A program made the position numbers and the translations under genes. The notes beneath the pieces were generated by a model. The model had not been told where the DNA came from. It was given only the letters and a program-made list of their open reading frames with translations, and ran no database searches. Source: Echinostoma caproni (taxonomy: Eukaryota > Platyhelminthes > Trematoda > Plagiorchiida > Echinostomatidae). From it: a stretch of DNA of 64,000 bases. The stretch covers positions 6,274-70,273 of the forward strand of contig UZAN01039776.1 in NCBI GenBank assembly GCA_900618425.1. Direction: 5' to 3'. Below, in pieces: positions 24,601 to 39,600 of this stretch (positions are counted from its first letter, which is position 1; each line of letters opens with the position of its first letter).

Positions 24601-27600
24601 AGACAATTAAGTGCAAGTCATTAACGGATATTTTGTTATATATAGTTATCACTGAAACTAGCTTTTGCCGTTGACCTTTGGAAGGTTTCCAGATAGCCTC
24701 TTCACCCAGTGTCTCCATTCAATAATTATGAGGACATTTATGTTCACTCAGAAAAATAGTCAAAATCTGAACTGACTGAATTGTAATGATTAGGTGGTCG
24801 GAACAGAACCACGTAATGATACTGCTTTGCTGGAAATTGGTCATCCCATTATAATCATTTACAAGTACAACAATCCGATCAAATCCGAGCTTATTTCCTT
24901 AGTAACTACGAGGAAAGATGTCTACACAGAACTAATTTTCAACGGATATGGTGACAACAAACATATCTCGTCGTTTAACATGCGCCGTGGAAAGAAGGTA
25001 CAATGCCGCAAGACTAAAGATTGTCCACAGGATGTTTCATTATTTCACTCGTACTAATCTGGAGCGAGAAGACGCTAGTATTACCCCCAACTGTTTCTAT
25101 TTACCTCAACGTACCTGCGGACAGAAAGTCGTTTATCAACCAGAATGTGTGAACACATTCCGAAACACCTCGGTCTTCGCGAAGGGTATAACCATCTATA
25201 CCTTTTCAACTTCAAGTGAATCCGTTGAAACTTACAGTGAATCCAACCAATCGCATTCCATGGGAACCGCACAAGGTGATTAGTGTTTCGGCCGTCAAAC
25301 GTCACCAATTGAAGCGTGTTTGCCTAAACCCCGTCCAGTCCGAATGAACGAATTTCCCCGTAAATAAACAAAAGTAATTTTTGAATGAGTTACCGAGTGA
25401 GGATGAAAGATTCCGTGGGAATGTTATGTCTTCAACCTTTGAACGAGTGAGCTTTAGACGAGGATAACCGGACCCGACGTTAATTGACCTCGGTCTACCG
25501 AGTAAGAAAGCAAATCATGTCAAGATGGATCAATAAATCGGTCACCATGTTCAGGTGTGAATGTGAGCATGATGCATGGCACAAATTGGTTCAGTCTGAA
25601 CCCTCAGTAGCCCAGTGAGTAAATTCCATTGGGCCAGAAGTTCCCTCGAATGACACCGATTCCTTCGAGGTGAATGCAATTCTGGCATTGGAAGATAAGC
25701 TTGACGAGATACTTATTACCATTGTTCGTTCAGATATGATGAACATATTGCCTGGAAGCTGAGCCATTTTAATTGTATGTTCGGCGCAGCTGAATGCTGC
25801 GTCTGTGAGCGGCGAATAGTGAGAATGGTTCAGCGCTATCATATATGCCACTCTATAATATAATAATAATATATAATAATATTTCTAGAATTCTAGGATT
25901 CCGGGATTGAGGCAACCGTGGGTAACTTACTGTGTCCACTTCTACTGAATACCCCTTGAAACACCCTGTAAAATGAATTCATACATTGTAGAATCATGAA
26001 TAACTGTGAATTATTCTCACAAACACACGTCCCACCCATTGAATTATAAGGATCACACAGATGTAATCAGGCTGTGAAAAGATGCGGTCGGTTGTCCAAT
26101 GATACGATCAGGATAAGAACCCTCGAGAGGGCCAAGGGCATAACGTTCTCGGAGGTTGGGTGGGTGGGGGGTTGGGTGACGAACAGTCAAACCCAACACC
26201 ACACGACCCCACATCACCGAAACTGTCATCCTCACTCGGCAACTCACTCGGAAATTTCTTTTTTCTTTTGTTCATGTGGAAATTAGTTCCTTCGGACTTG
26301 ATGGTGTTTGGACAGACCCTGTCTAATCGGTGAAGTTTGTCAGCCGAAAAGCCAATCATCTTGTGGGGTTCCCATGAAATGCGATAGATTGGATTCACTT
26401 GAAGTTTCCACGTATTCACTTGAAATTGAAAAGGTATGGTAGAATTACCCAGCATATGTTAGACTCCGGTGACCACATATACGCACTCAAAGCGTTTCGA
26501 GTCTCTTCCAAAACCCGAAGATCAAGAATTTTGCGAGTTTTGGAAGCAATAATTATTCATCGCTTGAAACCGTAAGTATGTGCTCAAAAACATTTATGAT
26601 GCAACTGTTGTTGCCGTGGTAGTGATGATGTCACGCTTGATACCACCCTTCTAAGGTTTGTGACATGCCCTTACCCCTCCTCCCTCCTTCCATCAGTGCT
26701 CAAATGGCTTAGACCAATTCACCTTCATATCAAAGTTTGTCATCTAATTTGACCCCAACCACTAGCCAAACACAAATCATACAAATCACTAGTCCACCAC
26801 CTCCATCAAATGAATCTTTCAACTCATTTGTTTCTTCGTTTGACATGATATAAATGTGTATTTACGACTGAATGAGAGTTCGCGAAATTGATGGCCAATA
26901 TCAATTCTGACCACATATGTCTTCGTTTTAAAGAAATATGTAAATCGCTTGGTATTTTAATTGTCTCATTGATATCCAGTACCGAGAAAAAGATGATGTT
27001 ACCATGGTATCAGTGATCGGACCGTTTATGGCATATTGATTTATTGATGCATAGACCTCTGAACGGAACTGTTTCTTAAATAATATACTATATATGCATC
27101 GAACATAAATACCTCGTCAAAATCACGAACGACGTTCTCGTCCATAAACGATGCTATTAGGAGAATATCTGAAGTGTTTTTCTACCTGCGTTGCAGAAAT
27201 CCAGCAGCGATTTTCAAGTTTTTACTTACAGAGTAACGTTCATGAAATGCATAATAATTTAATGATTTACCAGGGGAATCACTGAGTCAGAAACACACTG
27301 CTGAGTAGAATTTTCAGCTGCGGTTTATCTGCCCCCGAGGAAACTATGTAATCACGATTCACACGCTCGTCCACACGCCCTCCTGAGTCATTTGTGTTTG
27401 TGCTGGAGTGAGCTGGATGAGCTCGTCAGTTCTGAAAGTTCGGTAAACATGCGAAGAATTCCGCCCTCGTATTCCGACAAAGAGAGGGGACCACTACCAC
27501 CGTGAAAATATGCACAACTTATTTTCTGCGAACCCGATCGTTTCAGAGTGGATTTAGGAAGATGTCAGCGACTTTGATGAGGTTGAGGAATAAGGAAAAA

Positions 27601-30600
27601 TACTTGCATGTTCGAAAACGAATTATTTGTTATTCACTCGCAAGGCGCATGCTGCCTCGTGTTTTCTTTCACACATTCAAATTTTTCCAAGGGGTAGTAA
27701 TGATGAAATCGGATTGGGTGAACTGTGTGGAATTTCACGAATGATTACGTTCGAGGACTTTTACTATTCAGAATAATCTCCTTAATAATGATGTAGAAAG
27801 CTGAAAATCCAGCCAACGCAGGTGCATAAATCTTGTATTGGCACCAGCGTCGACTGTGGAAGTAATTTTGATTGATGAGGTTGTTTTATACTTTCATAGA
27901 GGGATTATTATTCGGAAAAACTCAAGTTTATTGGGCACAATTGTTATATAATGTTTGATAATTGAGCACACCTCGGCTAAAATCCCTAAATTCTTCGCTC
28001 TTTTGGGTTGCATAGAAAGACAAAACTGGGTCCATAATTCTTTCGTGAAAATAAGTATATGACCTATTTAGTTGCTTTCTACGTTGGTAGTGTAATCAGG
28101 ATAGTGTAGCTGCCCAATATTCGAAGGATTTGAGAGTTTAGCATGGCAAACAATTTCCAAAATAAATGAATTGATATAGAAGAACATTTTCCGTAGTTGC
28201 ACATAAGTCTATATTTAACACAGTTAGATGTTTATTTCATGTGGAACCCACTGGGGTCTGTTGTTTACATTCTCCAATCGCATACTTTAAAAAACTGGAA
28301 TAGAGTATCATAATTGCATTGCAACACATCTCATGAAAGAAAACAGGAAGGTTAACGTGAGTTCAGTAAAGCGAACTGACCGATGTGTTGAGAGCGAAGG
28401 GTAGTGCTTTGAACACTTGCCATCATTACCTACGAGTGTGATCAATTCAGGGACTAAATATGAATCGCTTTTTTCCAATAAAGAAACAGATTACTTAATC
28501 GGACTAGTTTTTCAAGTACGTGTATTTTTACACGAAATATGAGCCTTAAACAACAGGGTAGGGGCCACACCGGGCGAGTGATCACACTAGATGAGTGTTC
28601 CGCCAGTTTGCTTCGTAGGAACCCGCAGCAGACATCACTCTCAATTGACAAAATTGAACTATAGAAATGGATGATAAAATCTCCATTCAGGTCACCGCCA
28701 AGGCGATCGAATTGGTATTCTTTATTTGAATAACGGAGGATTCGGTGCATGAAAACTGCATAAAAGAACCAAAACGGTAACGCCAAGTTCATATCATTCT
28801 TTCAGTATATGTGAAAACTATCGATCTGTTCACAATTCTGTTGAAAATCAAGTACATCTTTTGATAATGAGGTGGGTTTAATAACTGAGATTAACAAGGT
28901 CACCTACACCGGAATCTGCAATAGTTTTTCCAGTCTTATTTTCCTGGGTAGATCACACTGACTGAAATCAATTCCTTTTCACTTGTGTCTAATTGTAGAA
29001 CGTGACAAAATGACAGCACAGTGCTGATCAATTTATTCTTGTGGCATGACGCGGGGTGATGAGGCGATCCGTGGCCAAACATTAGTTCAGTGTTTTAATA
29101 ATTTTGCGAGAGGTCAGTTGAGAAATCTACCCACGGTAAACAGTCACAGGGTGACTAAAGCGATCGGAATCATAAACACATACCAACACACTATATATGA
29201 ACTCTGTTCCACAAGTTCGTAAAAAATTAAATATGAGCTTATTCATGACCTAGTTTTTTTCCTGAACTCGTTCCTTGGGATCATTACAATACTAACAGTT
29301 CAGAACAAAATTTCTCTTCCAATACCCTTCGGTCTCCTAAAACGGTCATTATGTTCACCACCTCAGTAAAACATGGCAGGCTTGAACGGTATATTTTTAA
29401 TGTAAACCAAAAATACCTTGCATAATGGGGATGAAGCATTCAGGTTGTGAAAGCGCATAAACGCATCCTGGTCTCGGCAGTTGAGGAGATCTGAAATAAT
29501 AACAACAAAAATGGTGCAAAATATGACGTGAACGTGAATGGGCAAACAGTGACAGTGCATACACTAGTGACTTGGGTAGAAAAATGGGGACTGGTTTTAT
29601 AATCTGTGCAGGCAACTTTTATCACCTAAACAATTTAACATATATGAATATCCAACCTAAAAGTATGCATAATTTATACGGTACCATTGTATCATAGTAA
29701 TTGGAAACGTATTTAAAATTATAAGTAATTGCAGTCTCTATTCATTGGTTCAAACAAGTTTATTGTTCATTATTTTTCATCGCATTCGTTTTTCATGGCA
29801 ATATCCGAATGACTGTGGTCTGGCTTATTGTATGTTAATCGCATATTTATCTAACAAATGGAACAATAACTATATCCTTCGTTTTTAAAATAAATGTTAT
29901 TCGGACGGGGGAATACTGGAATTTGAATATACGTGTCTGTGTGTATTGTCAAGTCACCGGCAGCTACCTTATCTCGGTCAGTTGGCAAACCATAATTTAC
30001 AACATTACACGAAAACGCTTACTAATTGGCTTGATGAACTCCTGGTTGTGATTGTCACGGTTTCATTCAATAATTTAGGCACTCCGAAGGTAAGACTGAG
30101 TTGATGACGTTTCCAGCAGGAATGAGGTTATCACGCGACCAGTTGCTTTGCGAGTAATTTTTAGCTAGCCAAAGACTCTGATTTTGAGTCCTAAAGAAAA
30201 TCATCCACTTCAATTTGCGCAAACTGGTGATAGCTCGTCCGAGCACAAACCATAGTTTACAAATTCCAAGCCACATAGAATTCTGCTTCAGCAAGCCGTT
30301 CCCGAGATCAATTTCAAGAGAAAAGACCTCATTGCAATACTGCGCGATTTATGTCCAGGACGATTGCGCCGGATCACAACATCGTGCATATTTCAGAAAA
30401 CACAGCGCTTTAGCGTGTAATTCAGAATGGTAGAATACATTCAAATAGACAAACATTTAATGAGGAGGGGTAAAAGGACCATGTCACCAGAGTAAAAAAA
30501 TTGCAAAAAATTTCTTTTTGTTGACACAAGCGGCTTCCATCAGTTAATAGCAATCACTTCAACAAGCATAAGCATTCTTGCGCTTCGTGACTTCTAGGTA

Positions 30601-33600
30601 ATCTGAAACGGTGTGCCTCAGTTGACCTGGTGTTGCGTCATCGGAGGATGTCGAGCTATGGTTGATGACGGAATTTTGTAGTTTCGACGGTCGTTCCGAT
30701 GCTGTGGAGTTGAACTCAATCGGGTCATCTGAATTTGGACCGAAATCGGAATATTTCTAACCGCCCGGTTACGTAATTGTCACTCTTTTCTCCCCATATA
30801 GGTCGCTTCGCATCCACATTGGATCTTGGAGCTCAGGTTAAAGTTGGCGCGCAGTGGCAGGACGTTCTTTTGCCGGAGGTGTGGGTATTGTATGGTTGTC
30901 CGATAGGCTATTTGGGGGTCAGCTGCTTAATAGGCTTGGGCAATTGCCAATCTCAGTCGTTTTATGAGCAAACAACTTACGTCATGATCTTTGAATTGCA
31001 GGCCCAACGTGCCCCGTAGTTTTGGAGCCATACCTCAACATCTTCTAATGACGCAACACCAGATAGTCTGAGGCACACCGTTTCAAATTACCTAAAAGTC
31101 ACGAAGCGCAAGAATGCTAATGTTTGTTGAAACGATTGCTATCAACTGATGGAAGCCGCTTGTGTGAACAAAAGAAACGGTGCCATAAATATGCTTGTTT
31201 ATTTCACGTCAGCGATTCAGAAGATTAAACGAAATGTTAACAACTCGCGACATATGTCTTCTCTCGGTCTTGATACGATGGGTACATGGTCCTTTTATCC
31301 CTCCCCATTAAATGTTTGTCTATTTGAATGTATTTTACCATTCTGGGTTGCACGCTAAAGCACTGTGTTTTCTGAAATATGCACGATGTTGTGATCCAGC
31401 GCGATCGTCCTGGATATAAATCGTGCAGTGTTGCGGCACAGATTTCTGGGTATCTGTAAATTAATGATAGGTTTTGAACCCCAACTTGCACAGCCATTGA
31501 ACCAAAAGCTTACTGTGTATGATCTGTTGATCGAAGGCTTCCGAAGCGGAGCTGGGAATCGAGCGCGAATGTCCTCGATGTCGACGAACAGACACGTATG
31601 CTCGCATCTTTCTGAAACGGAACATGGACCACGAAAACTGATACCGGACAAGTGAACAATCGATGGTGCTGCTTTATTCTCTCTAATACTCACTCTTCAC
31701 AGTCGATTCCTATTTATCCTTGCGAAGTTAATCTCACCTAATAAAAAAGTTTTTATGGATCCATTCGGGCAAAAAATCACAAAAACAACACATTTTGAGG
31801 AAGTATGTAAAGTACAATTCATGCAAAAATATCTCCGGTTACATACAGAAATGTTGCACATGTATGGTTGAACATAGCTTCAAATGACTCGAGTTTATTT
31901 TGTGACTGCAGCGGAACCTGTCAGTATTACGAAAGTATAGAGGAGGGGACAGATACCAATTTCCTGGCCGTAATATGTCATCTACTGACTAGGATAAGAA
32001 TGTAAAAAGACAAAGCAGACATTTTTTTTATCTAGCGGTATTCAACCATAGAAGAATTTTCTTTAAACCAAGGTTAAAGCGGAACGGCGGTCACATGGCT
32101 GCAAAATGCGGGTGAACTGTCACTAGCATTACTTTCCCGTACGTAAAAATTTGTCTGACCACCGAAAGGAAATGTTGGAGAGAGGTTTTATATTTTGAAA
32201 AACACCAAATGCAGGGTGGAGGATTAGAGAGTGAGAGAGGAAAATAATGCACACTGGTGTTCTTTTTGACCCCATAATGATCATTCATACCTGTTTGGAG
32301 TGACTGTTCCTTACTCAGTAACGAAAGGACCAATAAGACTAGCTCACAACTATGGAGCACTTCCTACTCAAATGCTCAAATGTATATTCGAAACACGCAG
32401 TCAACTTGTGTCGTAATTTTTCCATAAGAGTATTGTCGAAACGGATGTGAAGTCGTTCTGTTTCTACTTCCTAAATACTACTTTCATACTTTGTCAGCCT
32501 AAATCATCAGAAAAACACAACCATTTTCCACCGTGTGCCGTTTCAGTTTCCAGCTCGAACTCGCTGTTTTGGGTCAGCGTAGAGCCCAGTCACGTGATAT
32601 GCATACCACTGAATGGAAGGTAGATGTATGATTATAAATGACGCTCTATTTTCTATGACCTCGGTAATTCAGATCCCTCGTATTTTTGCCGTTAGACGAC
32701 ATGATCTTATGTGGTCTGTCTATAGAACAGCACATTCCTCTTCTCAATTCAACGCCGCTCCAAATATTTTCGGATGATTACGGATTAAAGTCGGATAGTG
32801 GGACAATGTGTGGTCAAATTTGGTCCGATTAGCTGAAGACCATCGCACAAGAGAGACTGGATATATTTTTCATCTTAGTTTTAACACCATTCGGGCTGAG
32901 ATAGAAAAAAGTCTATCCTAAATATTTAACCGAAACCGGCTCGGAGTACACATATGGTCTGTGTGCGTACTGTGTATCCATTCTGCGGTGCACCAAAAAC
33001 CGATTGCCGTTTATCCATGATAGCTTCCAGATGCTGACTATGCAGCAAAAAAAGATACGCAGTGAGATTGGGGAAGGAATAATGGTCCACTATTGGGGAC
33101 AGAGTATGATGAGCATTGGAGAAAAGTGATAGAGGTGGTGTGCGTGGCTACAGGGCCGGATGGAGGAGGGGTTTTTCTTCCAACGGAAGACAGTCGACTT
33201 AACTGTATTTTCGGTATTTTCTGAATAAAGCTTTCATTACAGGTCAGCCAAGTGTGCTACCCAAACTTTTGGTTGTTCTGCTGTCCGACGAGACTGGGGT
33301 GCATTGTGAAGCGCCAAATTACGTGGCTTCGCCTGTGTGATACGGACAGCTTGTGAGTGAGCACCATGGCGATGCTCTCTGTGTGACTATCTGTTGCTTA
33401 CTTGTAGGGTACAGTGATTGATGATTGGTGTTTGTTGCAGGAGGTTTAACGATAGTCAATCGGTGACTTGTGAACCTACAAAAAATTTGTTCGATTGAAA
33501 TTCGTCATGTAGGTTGTGTTAAGCTTCCCGATTGGAAACCTTGAGATCTACTTAAGCTATGGTTAGATGCTGTGCTATGTGATTGGTAGTGATGTATCAA

Positions 33601-36600
33601 GGCATTTTATCAGAGTTTCTACACCTATTTTAAATTTAGACTACCCTAATATCAACGTAATATGTCCGGTTATCATATGGACTGCATTCTGAGTAGTGGA
33701 AGGAATAGCTGTTCCATTGACAAAATAGTGCGATTTCTCTTCAACCCACCCGTCCCCTTCTCATATGAAGCGAATTCGGTTGGGAGCACCGCAAGTAGCA
33801 AAAAATACGTTTGCAGTGGAGATGGGCGTGAACGAAATCGTGCGGTGATCGAGATGCTTAACATCAGTTGGATAAACGCATTGCTTCAGGGTTTGCCGTT
33901 ATAGTCCGCTTTTTGCTTTTCCCGTAATACCAGACAACTTCAATAGATATGGAAACATCCTTACTTAATACTCCTGTATCTTAAATTTAAAAATATACAT
34001 TCTATCTATCTTAATGAGGATCTTAGTTTATCGCTTAGGTTCACTCTTTCTTGTATTGGTTAATCAAATAGGTGATTCAGAGAAAACCACTGAAAACAAC
34101 GTATGGAAGTGCACAGATTATCGGGTTTTACAAATTGAAAGTGATACTAACAAAAGTAGGAAAATTAATTGTAATTTTTCACGTCCTACTATACATTCAG
34201 TGTTAATGGAGATGTAGGCTTTTAACTAATTGTACGTATAAACATTAATAATCAAATTTTGTATATTACAGTTGCTGGGTTCAACAAAAATATGGATCTA
34301 TTTTTCTGCAGGGGGTTTGTAGGCAGTCGACAAATATCCAAGGTAATCGATTACACGCCGTCAAAACAAGAATATTTACATAATTAACCACATAAAAATT
34401 GATTTATTAAAACCAGAGAAAGGAGGAACTTTTTACTACCTGTACGCGTTGGGACACTTCATTTATGACATGTCTTCAATGAAGCCGTTTGTTTTACTCC
34501 ATTTCTTTCACCCTCAATCTGCCTATTATCACAGGACTACTGCAAAGCTTGTCACCCTGCACCAGTAACATGTCAGTGGGGATTTTCGTCTCACAATCTT
34601 TTTCAATTCATAGCGTTTTCAGTGTTTTACTGTTCAAACCTGCTGCAAAGCTCCACCCACGGAGAACCTGTCTGCCAGCGATTGCGATTAATACCGTCAT
34701 CCCGCCGTCTTTTGACGCCGTCCCCTTGTCATCTTTCCGTTGTCTGTCGTTAATATATATGTTAAAGATTTGTAATGGTCGACTGTATAACATATACATG
34801 CAATATTTACTTTAAATATAGAGAAGGCATCTAGGATTAGTGTGTAAATTTCAAGATAATATACAAAGGTTCATAAATTCCCTCTCACTGACTTTTCAAG
34901 CAGTGCAGTAGCGTATCATTTTGTGCACTGACTAATTAGGTATACTACTGCTTTTTGGACTAATCTCTAGGTCACTCAGTAACCTGGCAACCGCGAAGTC
35001 ACCGATTGCGTTTGGCAAATCTGTCCTGATTTAACCACAGCATCGATTATCCTCCATTCGCATCAACACACTGACCTAATTGTAGCCAAAAAACGAACAC
35101 CATATTCCAGGGGCTGAGGAGAAAACAGGGCGAAGCAACCCAAGGAGCAGGAGGGGGGTGAAGGAGAAAGATAGTTTTATTTTAGCTACCTGCGTGAAAC
35201 TCCTGATACGTTAGGCGAATTGGTTATCACCTAGATTGCATGTTCTCGTTTTAAGTCAGAACTCATAAGCATCCGAATTGGTTACAAACGTTCGTGTCAT
35301 GAACAGCCGTGCTGAAATACGTGTGAACGTTTGTCACTCAGCATCTTCTTGATTATCGAGAGTAGTTGACAAGGTTTGTCAATGCAAACGAACTCTATCT
35401 CGGATTGATCTCCGCTTGAGTTCGACAATTTCTGCCTCCCATCTGAAGTAAGAAAAGGATTTGTGATAAAAACAACAACAACAACAACAACTGTCCCTGG
35501 GGGTACAGTGAGTGTGAGGCTTTGCAAATGCGCCACTCAATTCACTTGCAGTCTGGAGAGTCAACCTTGTAGCTAGTTACAATGGATTAGCATGAAAAAT
35601 TATCCTTCTGTGAAATGTTTCTGTCAAATTCTTTAATAACCGTGTGTGGTTCAAAATACACATACGGACAAATAGGTCCTCGCATTCCACGCCCTATTCT
35701 ACTATTTTGCAACCGCTGTAACTCCGTGATACCCGTTCACGATCAACAGGTCAGGTAATCTTTTGCGGAATTACTGCGGTACCAACTCTTCAAGATATGA
35801 TGTTACCTTGCTGTGTACTGCTCTCTGGCTTACGGATTGAACTTGTCTTTCATCTTTATTCTTCTAGCAACGAAATCCTAAATAATTTTGATCCCATTTA
35901 GGTTCGGTGAGAAGACTGACAAGGAGAGGAGCGTGTTCCGGTGTAGTTTATATTCTGCACAATACAAGGATAATGCGAACAGGCCTGGACATTCGGCAGG
36001 ACCCAGCTGGCCCTCGTATTCACCGTCTGACGAAACAGATGATGGTTCAGAAGCATGTAGTTTCTGACCCGATCAACATACTTTTCAAAGTTCAAACGCA
36101 CACTCCTCCCGTCCATCCGAAATGCTCCCTCCCCTGTAGAACCTGATGAAACCGCCATAGCCCTTTTTAATGTAATGCGTAACATCCATGGGTTTTAGAT
36201 CACCGACCCAGATAGATTCTTTAGGCCATGACGGCTCAAGATGAACCTAACCTCATCATTGCAGATAACTAGTTAGAAATGGTTTTTGTCTGCCACCACC
36301 GTACTGTCTACCGTCTATTGTCAGTATTTTTCTCACAACCGGTAAATTCAGCCACAAGTCCTCATATTCATACTGTGGGTCCTTGAAATACACCACCTGT
36401 TCTTCCAATATCTTCACCTTCCTATGCACTGCCAAAACTGACTGGTGTCAGCATTGGCTAAGACCAATCTGAAAACTCCGCTGGATTGGAGCATTGGATA
36501 ATGTCATTTCGGACTCCGGTGTCTGGCGAATCGATGACGTGTTGCTATCGTTAACTTGTTGCTACCTCAATCAATGGAGCGCCCTTAGATGCCCACATGT

Positions 36601-39600
36601 TTGGGTCGGACAATATTCACCACGTCTCACCACACTACAACAGCAATGCCACCGAAGGAGAGTAGATCTATATTCGGAGGTAGGGAATCATTTTTTCGAA
36701 TGTGTAAGAAGGCGAAGACACTAGTCGCATTTTTCACAATTTTTCTAATAAATTCACGGAAAACAGGTTGAAGACCATCAGCTTCGTATACTGTTTTCAG
36801 GTTACATGCTGTGGAGGTATTGACCCAAACGGTGGATAGGTGTTTGCTAATAAACTAGGAAGGTGAACTCTATTGGAAGGGTTTAATTTCCTAAAAGTAG
36901 GGAGCAGCGTTTTATGATAAGATTGGAAAGTGACCTTGGTCCACGGAACAGATTTCACCCGCTCGTCTTCGCTTTGTTCGGCCTTAAATAAACTGCACCA
37001 ATGATGATGCAAATCGGTGGTGAATGGAAGCTACCGGATACATTTCATAAGTGGTTATAGTTCGGATGTACTGCTTGAATTTACCAAATCATCGACATCT
37101 ATGGTGTTGTGTTTGATCGATCAAATCACCTCTGCATCAACGCAATGCTTAGATTGTATTGGACAATCATATGCTCACCAAAATAAGATGTACGGGTGAT
37201 ACATCAATCTGACCATCCGGCCTTTCTATAGTGTCTCTCTGGTCACCAAGTTAAGTTAAATTTGGCATGCTCGTAATGTAACTGATTGGAAAACCCATGA
37301 GATTAAAGGCGTATTCCCACTAAGCTGAGTTATCCTAGGAAATGTGTCCCTTTGTTTACGAAATGCAATTAACCCGGGTGGATTGTGTGATCAAAACACC
37401 AGCATTTATTATTCACATCTTATACGGGCATAACTCGAACTAGTAACCGGAGAAGTTGAACTTAAAAATTTTCCAATCAAGTGTTTAATGCATGATTATT
37501 GTGGTATACCATTTCATAGCGTAAATCCGCTCAGCCTATGGAGTCCGGAAGTTTATCATCAGGTTCAACTTCAGACGGGAGATATGCGGTTCATTGTCTT
37601 AATGTTTGAAGGGAGCAACTAAATTAAAGTGAAATGGTTTGATGTAAACCGTCCTTATCAGTTCGAGAAGATCTGATTAATTTTTGATTTCCCGGCATTG
37701 CGGAAACGTTTTAACGTAAGAGTCAGTTGTTTGTTTTCCTTTGACCGTTGAGTCTTTCTGTCCACGAATACGTCACTCCAAACTGCCACAGAGCTCCGCG
37801 AGAAGAATGTCACGTTGCTCTTCCAAAGTTCATTTCATTAGTCCCCTAAGGTCATTCAAATGCAATTTTTCGTTGATGGTGAGCCTCACGTCTTTCAATT
37901 TTGAAGTTCGATTGAGAGGACTTCATCCTAATTCACGTAACTTCAATATCACCATGATAGCCCATTATCCACTCAACTGATTTTATCTTGCTAAATTGTA
38001 AGTGAGGTGCAGACTGTTTCAGTCGGCGCACTCGCCGTATACTCACGCTCAAACATAGTAGTCAGTGCAACATGGACGCCTTTGTTATCTTATTTGAAGC
38101 ACCAAGTCATTATCATTTCTTGTCATGAGCGAAGATTTTTTTCACCACCACAAACACCGCCTGACTTTACCCATTAATTGTGTGTGTTGAATGGCAGACG
38201 TTTGTTTGGTCGCTCTCCCACCCTTTTTGAAAATTGTATCTTTGTATATTCAATAAAAGGAAGTAAAATGAAAAAAAAAGAAAATCTATTTTGACTTAAA
38301 CCTAGTTGGGTCGGTCAAAAACCTTACTACTAACTCGCGGTGACTAATGAATTTTTCAGCAATTCCAGATTTCTGGTTTCTAGGCGAGTATTTTACCATG
38401 ATCCACATGTCATTCTCCTATTTCAATTACGGATGGGCTTTTGACGTAAGCCACGACGTATGTCTGACCTCCGCGAGTGTCATTTAACAACACTGTATGA
38501 TGTGAATGTTAATTAACACAGGATAGCAGGCATCGTCCAACTCCGCTCTGAGGTTTGCCTGACGCATGCGACTTACGTGTTGATCTTCGGAGTTAATTTT
38601 GACGACTGCATTCAGGAGTGGAGCATTTGTTATCACAAAGGGTGACATTTGAGTAGTGTTATACGAAAATCGGTTTGACTTTTATACGTCAGTGTTCTGT
38701 TGTTCTCATTCTGCACGGTGGTTTAGTTGTGAAGATCTTGCGGAAAGTTAAGGTGTGAATTCAGACTACTTCATGTCATATAATCTCGTGTGATGAAAAA
38801 CCAGTCAACCCAATGGATGGCAGACAACAAGACCTTGAACACTGGGTAGTACAAGAACAATTGAGATGCTAACTGTTTGTGGATATTTGCGACCGGCTAG
38901 AGAAAATCAAACCCTGTTCTTGATTGCTTCTTTAATTGAACTTCGATGGCCTCCAACGGAATGGGGACTCGAATCATAAGATGTGAAACAACAATGCAAA
39001 AATACCCTTTGAAGATTCAGGAGTGATTGATCATGAATTCGCTACCCGTATTTTGGTTGGAGGCATTTGGACCGGTTCGAAAACCACACATCAGACATTT
39101 GTAGAATGTAAATGTTGAGCCGTCATGGGTCAGAAACATCTGTACCCAAATGGGATCACAGTAATTCTCCTCACATAAAACTCACAAACTAATGAAGAAT
39201 TGAAGTGCCCCAGCTCAAAAGCGTACATAACTTGCACACGCACACAAACATAGCCAGCATGGCAGAAAGGGGACTTAACTCCGTTCATAGTCTCCAACGG
39301 AAATGAAACGGTCAGTTTCAGAACTGAGTGACAAAGAGAACGCGATACGGGCCACATGCACAGCCGCAAATTACCAGCGTGCGTGGGTTCATTTAGAGGG
39401 TGATCGCGATAAACACATGTGAAAATCGGTCGGGGAAGATTGGACGTTCGCGCACGCGTAGGAGAGGTTGTGTGTGCGTGCGCGTGTGTGGATGAAAATC
39501 GCTGGAGAGCATGCAGTTTGAGGGTTTCAACTACGGGATGGGAACAGCCGTAGTGTGTGAAAAAAGAACGTGAGATTGAAGTTCTGGCGCCTTCAACGAC

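Larger units (their letters stand above)
29491..35328 (-). other. intron(s) between PDE8 exons 10 and 11
   Basis: About 5.8 kb. It holds the foldback unit at 30.33-31.45 kb. At least one more exon, covering the second half of the PAS domain, would be expected here by comparison with vertebrate PDE8, but I could not identify it. Confidence 0.5.

Noticed and set aside
36797..37012. 71-codon minus-strand frame after a usable acceptor, considered as an extra PDE8 exon
   Set aside because: The donor signals at its end are weak, there is no PDE8 similarity, and exons 8, 9 and 10 join in phase without it.
37740..37985. Antisense stretch near 37.8 kb reading like a protein piece on the minus strand
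   Set aside because: It is broken by several stops and matches nothing I can name.
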